A stretch of DNA of 64,000 nucleotides from Saccopteryx bilineata. Taxonomy: Eukaryota > Chordata > Mammalia > Chiroptera > Emballonuridae. This document shows positions 55,817 through 64,000 of this stretch, piece after piece. Every line of letters starts with the position of its first letter. Position 1 is the stretch's first letter. The translations under genes were made by a program, and so were the position numbers. The stretch lies in assembly GCF_036850765.1 (NCBI RefSeq), contig NC_089493.1:189861140-189925139 (forward strand). Reading direction: 5' to 3'. The notes under the pieces are model-generated. The model was not told the DNA's origin. It did not search any database and saw only the letters and a program-made list of their open reading frames with translations.

Positions 55817-55935
55817 GAAAGGAAGGGAAGGGGAAGGGGAAGGGGAAGGGGAAGGGGAAGGGGAAGGGGAAGGGGAAGGGGAAGGGGAAAAGGAAGGGAG
55901 GGGAGGGGAGGGAAGGGAAGGGAAGGGAGGGAAAG
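55817..55935. repeat. (GGGGAA)n purine tract
   Basis: About 120 bases of GGGAA/GGGGAA hexamer-like units that change to GGGAGGGGAGGG near 55896. All purine on plus. Many G4 runs separated by AA make quadruplex or triplex folding possible. Glycine-arginine and leucine-proline frames across it come from the repeat. Confidence 0.97.
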
Positions 55936-58099
55936 TGTGTTCTGAGAGCACATAATAAGGGGAGTGACCTCACAGGTGGCGTGGGGTGGCGCTGGAGGGT
56001 CAGGGGATTGCACAGGGGCAGGCCCCGCCTCCTGGCTTGAGCAGCTCTGCTCCTACAGGGCAGTGACAGTCATTGGATAAAGCACGGCCAGGTTGCCAGG
56101 TTTGCGGCACAGCTGTCCATCGGTGCGCAGAGAACTGTCCAGCACATGCTGCCTGAGGTGACACCGGAGGTGCCCCTCACTGCCTCTGCTTTAACAGTTT
56201 CCTGGGGATGCTTGCGCTGCGTGCACGCACTGGAGCCAGATTGTCACAGGCTCTCTGACACTTTCACTCTGAGTCACAGGGTTGTGGGGGTGGGCCTCCT
56301 GCCACCTTTCCAGGGAGCCCTGCCCGTTTGCCAGGCCAGGATCCGTCACCGCGTTCCTGGCGGGATGGTGGTGGCCGGTGGCATCAAATGTGGTGGAGTC
56401 AGGACTGTCGCTGAGGACCACAGCCCGGCGGGGGGAGGGGACACCGCCACTGCAGGGGAGCGTGGTGCCATATGCCAGGAGCTGCCCGGCAGGTGGCCGG
56501 GACCTGCTGGTACCGTTTCTCCCAATTCAGCCCCAAATATCAACTTTCTACCCCGTTTCTGACTCTTTTCCGTTTGGTAGAAGGCACCACAAATTTTCAA
56601 GTCATTCCCCTTGCCCAGATAAGAAGAGGAGAAACGGGTCAGGGTTAAGAAGACACAGATGCCTGGGTTTCTTCCTCATAAGAAGCCCCCTCTCTTCCTG
56701 GGCCCCTACCTTACAAGGAGACAGAAAGAGTAGCCGTTTCTGCTTTTGCTGTTATTGGTGAAATTCCTCACAAAGGCTCCGGTCTCCTCACCTCAGCCAG
56801 GAAACAAACCCGTGGGATGGGGGTAAGGAACCAGGGAGAGCCCGTGGGGCAGCTTAGTGCGTCAGCAGTGACCTTGGAGGAAAACAGACCGGGGGCCAGA
56901 CTCCAGCTCCCCCCCCCCCAGCTGTCTGACTGGGGCCAATTTTTACCCTCCCCCTCTGTTGCCATATCTTTAAAACGGGGAAGTGCGCCTCCCGGGGGCT
57001 ATCCAGAGAACTGAGTGAGGCCACAAACACCTTAACCAGCTGCACGTACAGTGCAGGTAGACGTGAGCAGCACGCAGGCTACAACTTGGGTAGCGCCCCC
57101 TAGAGTTTGCACACGGTACAGCACGCATAACCTGACGCAGCAGCTAGGCCCAGGGCAAGAGCTCAGTCAACCCCAGCTCTTCTCGTAGACGCAATCCTTG
57201 CCTTTGGAAGTGGACACTGTAACTGAGCTCTCCAGGTGAATGATACCACCCCGCACCCCAGGCTCGGTGGAGGAACTGTCGGCTGATCGAGATGACAGCA
57301 CTCACTGTCCACGCGTGAAGGGGACTCTCACAGGCGAGGAGAGAGAAAAGGACATGAGCAAAGACTCGAGGCGAAGAGGTGCCAGGGTGTCCCACGGAGC
57401 GCAGGGGCTGAAGCGGAGGGTGTTTGAGGCCTGGCGGCGGCACGTTGGAAAGGCTAGTCTCGCCTGCGAGTGTGTCCGACCGGCATCTGTGCTAACTCTT
57501 GCCATCGCTAAAGGAGGCGTGAATTGTGGTTCCCTTCGCAGGGATGAGGAAATCGAGGCTCTCAGGAGCTGCGTCTCTTCCCCTAGGAAGCATCACTGGT
57601 AAGCGCTGGGGCCAGGCCACGGTCCAGGGCCCCTGGCTCCAAAGCACTGACGTGGTCAAGTGTCAGAGAGAAAAGGCCAGGGAGAGTCTGGGGTAGGCTC
57701 CGGGGGTCCGCAGAGGCCCCACAGGATGGCCTGGATTTTATAGAACGAGCATGAACTCCAGTACTCCGGGGGCAGGGGGGGCTCATTGACCTCCCAGAAG
57801 CCCACCAGGACTTCAGCTTGGTCACCCTCTGAACAGGTCCAGGTGCCAAAGCGGGCAAGCCCTCCTGGCAGAGGGCACAGCCATAATCAGCTACAAGAGC
57901 GTCTAAAGGAATTGTTCACCTGCTGGAGGGAGCTCCTGCCCGTGGGAAGGGGCCGGAGAGCTGAGCAGACCGATGTTGAGCCTCCTGAGCCTGCTCCCCC
58001 TTCCTGCGGGCGGGGATTCTGCTTAAGTAGCCAGCCTTTGAATGAATATGTATGTGTTCTCTGCGCCGAACAGAACTACAGGAGAAAACTGGTTCTCTC
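55936..58099. other. GC-rich intron with MIR remnants at 56900-57060 and 57490-57650
   Basis: Plus-strand MIR at 56900: CTGGGGCCAATTTTTACCC, CTCTGTTGCCATATCTTTAAAACGGGG. Reversed MIR at 57490: GGTTCCCTTCGCAGGGATGAGG, AAATCGAGGCTCTCAGGAGC, CTGGCTCCAAAGCACTGACG. A short C run is at 56911-56919. No exon found. Confidence 0.6.
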
Positions 58100-58430
58100 A
58101 CTCATTCAGTTAGTCATTTGTTCATTCATTCATCCAGCTAATAATTACTGAGCCTGTTGTGGGAAGAAACAGAGGGCAATGTGAGAGTGTCTGCCTTCAG
58201 GAGATGTCGGGCTGACACCACGCTGTGGCGATGGGGAATCACAGGGGGAGGGTGGACGGGGCAGGGGGGAGGGAGGATAAGGGGCCGGCAGCCTATTTAG
58301 AACTAACATTCGAGTTAGTCCTGGAAGAAGAGCAAAGCTGGCCTTCGAGACTGTGCAACAGAAGGGCAGGGCGCCTGTGCAAAGGACCAGAGGCAGGAGA
58401 GCCTGCTCGGGGAACAGAAACGACAGTAAG
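58100..58430 (-). repeat. L2-like remnant
   Basis: CATTCATTCATCCAGCTAATAATTACTGAGCC, then GTGTCTGCCTTCAGGAGATG and GTGCAAAGGACCAGAGGCAGG, the reversed L2 class pattern including its distal part. Confidence 0.65.
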
Positions 58431-58685
58431 TGATGACCGATTACTCTTGAGCACTTACTGTGGGCCAGGCTCCATAATAAATACATTATGTACATTCTCT
58501 CCTATCTCTTTAAATACAAAACAACAAAACCGGTTAACTCTATAAGGTAGGTCTTGACCTCATTTTGTACTTGAGACTCAGAGGACAAGCTAACTTGTCT
58601 AAGGTCACATGTTAGAATACGGTGAAGTCGGGGTTCAAATGAGGGTTATCTCCCTTCAGGTGCTGCAATGGAACCACTGTGCTGT
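58431..58685 (-). repeat. MIR SINE remnant
   Basis: Reversed MIR: GAGCACTTACTGTGGGCCAGGC, ATAAGGTAGGTCTTGACC, TTGAGACTCAGAGGACAAGC, TCTAAGGTCACATGTTAG, GGGGTTCAAATGAGGG. Confidence 0.85.
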
Positions 58686-58865
58686 GCACTGAGGGCCTGC
58701 CTGGCTACACCTCCTCCAGGAAGCCTTCCCGGGCTCCATCAGTCTGCGGGGATGATCTGCTTTGTTCCTGGGTAGCTCAGGATTCCATCTTATCGCCACA
58801 GCCAGGGGGCACCTTCCTCACAGTCTGGGGTGCAGCCTCCACTGTTGTTTTGGTGTGTGCCTTTC

Positions 58866-58942
58866 CTTTTTTTTTTTAAATTTCCCTCTTTTTTATTTTA
58901 TTTTATTTTTATTATTTTTTTATTTTTATTTATTCATTTTAG

Positions 58943-58997
<55 letters not shown>

Positions 58998-59125
58998 CGG
59001 GGGGAGGAGCTGGAAGCATCAACTCCCATATGTGCCTTGACCAGGCAAGCCCAGGGTTTTGAACCAGCGACCTCAGCATTTCCAGGTTGACGCTTTATCC
59101 ACTGCGCCACCACAGGTCAGGCCTA
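58866..59125 (-). mobile_element. Bat tRNA-derived SINE, type B short (RHIN-like)
   Basis: Minus strand: GCCTGACCTGTGGTGGCGCA head, GGATAAAGCGTC, B-box GGTTCAAAACCC, a C/T microsatellite (plus: GA run 58943-58997), then A/T tail. Target duplication GTGTGTGCCTTTC at 58853-58865 and 59126-59138, perfect. It interrupts L2-like text at 58690-58850. Confidence 0.94.
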
Positions 59126-59138
59126 GTGTGTGCCTTTC

Positions 59139-60199
59139 ATTCCTTTGTTTTAACCCTCCCACATCATCCAAAGAAGTATTTGTTGATTGACCAAATTGAC
59201 TGGAACAAATTGAGTTTTGTCCCAGTGCCATACAGATGAAACGCTCTTTTTAAACGAAAAAGCCTCCCGGGTCCACACATGCCTCTAACCCCCGGTGCAA
59301 AGGGACCTCTGAGTGCGTTTCAGTTTTCCTGGTGTTTCCACAGGGAGGGGTGCAGAGGGTCCCGGTGAGTAGCCAGGGACGAGCGCTCTGGCACAATTCA
59401 CAACACTCTGCTCTGAGCTCCCAGTGCCCTGGAGAAATCCAGAGAAATTTCACGACAGTCTCACAGGCCCCGTGGTGTGTTTTCTTTGAGAAACATTCTT
59501 TGTATTTCTGCTGATTTTAGTTTAAAGAATATTCTTCCCAAGATGGCAAACATTAAAGAAGCAAAACTGTTTATATTTGTCTGGCAACAACAACAACAAA
59601 AAAATTAAAATAAAAACAACAACCACATCAGGACTGAAAACAAATTTCAAACAACGAAATCAACCTGGCCTAGTAAACAAAGGCTCTGGCATCCCATAGT
59701 TATAATTAGTTCTCGCGACACAATCAGGGATGCTTAACCTAGGGAGGAGGACTGCATGGATGTGAAATCACTGCAACGAAACAGAAAGATCCTCAGCAAA
59801 GTGGCCTCCTGGCCCTCGGTACTCGGAACCCATCTCTGTGGAGGATGGGGATCCAACCACCACGAGGCCCAGTTCAGAAACGGCACCAGCGCAGTCACAT
59901 GCCTCTCCTGGGCCACAGCTCGCCCACTCAAAGCACGTGGTCATTTTCAAAGACCTCCCAAGCTCTGGTGTCCAGTCAGAAGGAACGACTGACTGTCCCT
60001 GTAAGGGACAAAATGAACGCTGTGAGCAGCCCAGATCATGCTGGGAATAACAAGCATGGATTAACACACTTAAATAACACATGCTGGGATGACCCGGCTT
60101 TGCATGTCCTGCAATGTCCTGTGTCCAGGCTGAGTGATGTGCTGGCACTGACTTCCATGGATGCAGCGTGGGGTTCAGCAAAGGGAGGGAGCTTCGGAG
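59139..60199. other. Single-copy intron
   Basis: Nothing recognised beyond an A-rich AACAAC run at 59587-59624. Confidence 0.4.
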
Positions 60200-60490
60200 T
60201 AACTTGGTCATGTAGTCAAGCAACATATGTTTATTGAGCACCTACTAGGTGTGCGTTCTGTGCCAGAAGCCGGGGCTGCGGTGGTGAAGATTTAAGTATA
60301 CTCTCTGCTCTCCCGGGCTGTAAGTGCGGTGGAGGCACGGATTAAACACCACACAAGCAGCTCTTTAATGATCACTGGGCTTGGTTCTATGGAAGCGAGT
60401 TTACGGCACACAGGGGTGTATATGGAGGCAGGGATGCAGTCGGAGAAAGCTTCTTGGAGGAAGGGACACCTGAGCAGGGGTTTGAAGAAC
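60200..60490 (-). repeat. L2-like remnant
   Basis: CAACATATGTTTATTGAGCACC, CTGTGCCAGAAGCCGGGG, GTGAAGATTTAAGTATACTCTC, CTTGGAGGAAGGGACACC. Reversed L2 3' region, relatively complete. Confidence 0.75.
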
Positions 60491-60682
60491 AAGTAGAACT
60501 CCTCACCCCTTGAAGCTCAAGTGAGGCCGTAGGGTCGGAAGAAGCCCGGCACGCTGGAAGGGGGAGGGAGAAGGCCGTGCGCGCGAACACACAGGCCGAG
60601 AGGGTGCGTGCAGGGAGGGCGCTGGGGTGAAATCATAGGGTGAAATCAGGCAGGGTCCCATCGGCCATGTGGGACGATTTTC

Positions 60683-61060
60683 TTTTTTTTTTTTTTTTTT
60701 TTTTTTTTCATTTTTCTGAAGCTGGAAACGGGGAGAGACAGTCAGACAGACTCCCGCATGCGCCCGACCGGGATCCACCTGGCACGCCCACCAGGGGCGA
60801 CGCTCTGCCCACCAGGGGGCGATGCTCTGCCCATCCTGGGCGTCGCCATGTTGCGACCAGAGCCACTCCAGCGCCTGAGGCAGAGGTCACAGAGCCATCC
60901 CCAGCGCCTGGGCCATCTCTGCTCCAATGGAGCCTTGGCTGCGGGAGGGGAAGAGAGAGACAGAGAGGGAAAGCGCGGCGGAGGGGTGGAGAAGCAAATG
61001 GGCGCTTCTCCTGTGTGCCCTGGCCGGGAATCGAACCCGGGTCCTCCGCACGCTAGGCCG
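60683..61060 (-). mobile_element. Type A SINE lacking its tRNA 5' end
   Basis: Body, B box (GGTTCGATTCC) and tail (plus T run 60684-60709) as in other type A copies, but the head stops at CGGCCTAGCG on the minus strand: the GGCCCTGGCCGGTTGGCTCA segment with the A box is absent. The perfect 16-bp target duplication ATGTGGGACGATTTTC (60667-60682 and 61061-61076) shows truncation happened at insertion. The internal CGCCCCTGGTGGGC unit is doubled; the intact CTCF-like core is at 60809-60823 (plus). Confidence 0.97.
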
Positions 61061-61076
61061 ATGTGGGACGATTTTC

Positions 61077-62214
61077 ATTTCTGCCCGAACAGGATGAGTG
61101 CTGGAGGGCACCATGATGGTGTTTTATGCAGGGGCGTTGGGGGACCAGATGTGTCCTTTGGAAAAGAGGTGCCGATTCTGTGGAGAGGAAGTTGGATGGG
61201 GCCAGGAGTGCATGAGGAGAGATCAGTTAGGTTGCTACGAAGTGCTGGGCACATTCCCTGGTACCTGGTTAGTGACAATGCATGGTGCCAGACTGCACTG
61301 CTGCTAACGACATTGTGATGATCTAGAATAAACCTTGGTACCTGAGGACTGTAACCTATTAGAACCCTCTCAGGTCATTTGGATACGACGATTTGATATG
61401 TAATCCCCTCTCTCTATTCTGCTTTGTTCATTTTTCTCTACAATAACTGTAGCAAAAGCCAACATGCCCCAATTTGGAGAATATCTGTGCAAAACTGAAG
61501 ACACGATATACCTTCAGATCCACTGCAGGACAGCAACATGAAAAAATGTCTTCACCGGATATATGAAACCCTATGGACAACACAGGAATGGACACCCACA
61601 GGGAGGCATGGAAGGAGCCAGAAATACAGAATAAAGAAGGAACCAAGGCAGACGAAGCAGCAGCCAGCCAGGTAGAGGCACCTGGCCAACAAGAAGCCCA
61701 TTCCAGTCGTAGGCGAGGTCTGGATTGATGAGCAGGTCTTCAGGTGTTATTGATGTCCTTGGGGACATTTTACCATGGGAAGCCAGCGTCACCTGGCTCC
61801 TGACTTACTACATTAAAACAGGTAACAGGGAAGAGCATGGATGTGTACCTGGCTCAGGAATTCCAGCTAGAACTGCTGTCGGGTGAACAGAACATCCCAG
61901 GACCGTGGTCCAAGATGAAGGAAGGCTTGCTAAGGAATTCACTAATGCAAACAAGACAGGGGGGACATGGCAGAAACAACGCATTCAAGGCATGTGGGAC
62001 AGCTCTGAGCGCTCTCCTACAAAGAAAGCTGCCTCCAGCGTCGCTGTTTCGCATATATATATTTTTAAAATGCGGTGAATTGGATTCTTTTCATAAAGTT
62101 TGCATAGTCAAGAATTTCCTTAAATGTACATTATGTACTTTTATAAAAGGCACTGTGGTATACAAAAATGGACCATTTAAGACCTTGTTTTATGCTATTA
62201 GTATTATGATCCCT
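61077..62214. other. Intron with unassigned sequence
   Basis: No named repeat. The minus strand has two short, adjacent open frames (61571-61792 and 61428-61646), leucine- and proline-rich, separated by a stop. They look neither like a SLIT exon nor like any family I know. A plus frame at 61837-62247 runs into MIR text. Confidence 0.4.
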
Positions 62215-62690
62215 CTATTAGTTATAATAACAGCTACTGTTAATTAAGCACTTTTCATGTGCTTGGCACTCTGTTAGAGATGTTTCATATGTTACTAAAT
62301 ATACATCTGTTTCCTAAGTTTTATATCTGTTTTATAAATGAGCAAACCGAGATCAGGGGTTAAGTTAAAATAGCCCTGATTACCCAGATAGCAAGTAGCA
62401 GAGATGAGATTTTTTTTTTAAGAGTTGGTCACCTTAGTTTATTTTTATTTTATTTATTCATTTTAGAAAGGAGAGAGAGAGAGAGGGAGAGAGAGAAGAG
62501 AGAGAGAGAGAGAAGGGGGAGGAGCAGGAAGCATCAACTCCCCTATGTGCCTTGACCAGGCAAGCCCAGGGTTTCGAACCAGCAACCTCAGCATTTCCAG
62601 GTCGATGCTTTATCCACTGCACCACCACAGGTCTAACAGAGATGAGATTTGAACTGGATTGGACTAAGTCTAGGGCTCGTGATCCCAGCA
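62215..62690 (-). repeat. MIR SINE remnant split by a bat SINE
   Basis: Reversed MIR: GCACTTTTCATGTGCTTGGCAC, CTGTTTTATAAATGAGCAAACCG, GATTACCCAGATAGCAAGTAGCAG, and after the SINE GATTTGAACTGGATTGGACTAAG. The SINE sits at 62414-62636. Confidence 0.85.
62414..62636 (-). mobile_element. Bat tRNA-derived SINE, type B short, inside a MIR
   Basis: Minus strand: AGACCTGTGGTGGTGCAGTGG head, GGATAAAGCATC, B box GGTTCGAAACCC, C/T microsatellite, A/T tail. Target duplication CAGAGATGAGATTT at 62399-62412 and 62637-62650, perfect over 14 bp and drawn from the MIR itself. Confidence 0.94.
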
Positions 62691-63359
62691 GACTATAATA
62701 CAGTGGGGGACGCTAAGATAAAAGCTAAATAAAACTGTCAGGCAATAAATGAGAGAAGCGTCAACTAAGATGCGGGTGAGAAATGCTAAGGGAGGTAATA
62801 GCCCTTGGTCAGTGCCATGGGCTGGTTGGGTAATAACAGGTTGGCTGTGTTCAAGCCTTTGTCTTGAAGAGGTGTGATGGCTGCCCGGGGCTTAAGGCCA
62901 AGAAGACTGAAATGATGGACTGTTTCTGGGTGGTGCTCCTATAGGTTTGTCACCTTGAATGCCAGATGTCACCAGTCCCTCATGCGGAAGTGGTGATTCT
63001 GGGAAAAGTAGGCAATTACCTACCGCCGCAGATCAACAATTAAGAAGGACCACATTCTTGAATATATTTACCACCCTTTATATTCAAACAACATCAGTGA
63101 GAGAGCAAAGAAGGGAAAAAAGAAAAAAAAACAAACCAAAAAACAAACACCAAACAACCCCTGGAATCTTCGAGACACATAAAGTTATAAAGTATTTTTT
63201 TATCATCTCTGTTAAAAAATAAATAAATAAATGGAAGCAACTAGAGTCTTCAGATTCTTTTATAGCCTGGCCTATTTTGCAAACACCAACCATCATATTA
63301 AAGGTATCAACAAGACAAGGGTGATTTAGTTCCAAACCGGAGATGTGGAATAAACTCCC
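62691..63359. other. Single-copy intron with A-rich runs
   Basis: A-rich text at 63117-63150 and an AAAT run at 63217-63233. No gene or named repeat. Confidence 0.4.
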
Positions 63360-64000
63360 GGGCAGCTTTAAATCAATCCCGATGTGAATCTTCCAGATAT
63401 AGGACCTGGGCTTTTCAGGACAGTTTTATTTGCTAATAAGCCTAATAAATTGAAAGCTGCCAGCGTTGTCAGGAGACAGGTGCCTTGAACAGTATGAACG
63501 ATGCAAGGGTGCAGGTTTGCGGCGAGCAGACGTGGTGAAGGATGGGGTGGTGAGGAGGGCCATGTGCACGGTGTCTTAGCGCAGCGGGCGCGGGGGAGCC
63601 CGCCCCGATTTCCAGCTGGGACGCTCAGCACCCCCCCCCACCCCCCAGGATTGCTGTCATTCCCGAGCGAGTTATAGGAGCGAGTGAAACACAACACTCT
63701 CGTCTCGTGTGAGAGTGAACGAGCCCACGGGGATTGGACAATTAAAACCTAGTCAAGTTGAGTTTCGGAAATCTTTGAAAGACAGTATCTTGTTTGAGCC
63801 TGCAGGTTTGCCTGCTTATTTGTTTCTCATTATTTTGGTTCAGGACTTTTGATTCACCAGGAATTTGAATTTGTCTACAATCTAATTTTGTTCCACTCCC
63901 CCCTCCCCCACCCCGGGCTCCCACACAGTTTGCAATTGATGCATTTCTCATCTCCCATCTCTACCCAGTTTTCTAATGAATTCTAATGAGTCAGTGACTG
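63360..64000. promoter_or_regulatory. Candidate conserved non-coding sequence at the window end
   Basis: Non-repetitive blocks such as TTTATTTGCTAATAAGCCTAATAAATTG and CCTGCTTATTTGTTTCTCATTATTTTGG, and TTTCTAATGAATTCTAATGAG at the end, look intact rather than decayed. C runs lie at 63631-63647. The call rests on texture alone. Confidence 0.3.

Noticed and set aside
55730..55945. Glycine-arginine-rich frame suggestive of an RNA-binding protein
   Set aside because: It is translated from the GGGGAA repeat and starts in unrelated intron.

Overview
The window is vertebrate nuclear DNA from a bat, most likely a horseshoe or leaf-nosed bat (Rhinolophoidea). The main evidence is repeat content. There are eight copies of a tRNA-headed SINE of about 350-400 bp with a GGTTCGATTCC B box and a CTTCAGAAAAA tail, and six copies of other tRNA-headed bat SINEs. 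There is also a 5'-truncated young LINE-1, non-autonomous hAT elements with 8-bp target duplications, and a deletion-derived Tc1/mariner copy. Ancient MIR, L2, MER5-like and Charlie-like remnants fill the background, as in any placental mammal.

Only one cellular coding segment is supported: a 72-nt minus-strand exon at 3394-3465 with both splice sites. It encodes one leucine-rich repeat of a SLIT protein and fits SLIT3 best. The window is therefore read as a SLIT3 locus on the minus strand: 1-3393 is the intron downstream of this exon, and 3466-64000 is more than 60 kb of one upstream intron. I found no other exon, and the remaining open reading frames behave like chance frames or repeat frames.

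Layout. 1-5 kb: exon, MIR copies, an ATC repeat and old L1. 5-12 kb: a 43-bp minisatellite and two copies of one hAT family in opposite orientation. 12-20 kb: mostly single-copy intron with one SINE, a purine-rich tract, a (CAG)16 repeat and an AT-rich block that looks conserved. 20-25 kb: a MER5-like hAT split by old L1, and two SINEs. 25.4-28.4 kb: a mariner derivative, then a 2-kb L1 abutting it, then a SINE. 28-46 kb: mostly single-copy intron with old repeats and one SINE at 44.9 kb. 46.7-55 kb: nested repeats, with old L1s cut by SINEs, a SINE cut by a hAT, and an odd 0.87-kb tract of TAATC motifs whose strand flips at a central hairpin. 55-64 kb: GC-richer intron with L2 and MIR remnants, a GGGAA tract and three more SINEs, one of them 5'-truncated.

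The points most worth a second look are the TAATC/GATTA strand-flip structure (53155-54022), the near-consensus CTCF core motif carried and sometimes duplicated by the SINE family, the mariner derivative that keeps a transposase DNA-binding-domain frame, and the young L1 lying in sense with SLIT3. No RNA gene, CRISPR array or viral gene was recognised. Ages, family names and conservation statements come from reading the sequence and from memory of family consensuses; no database search was run.
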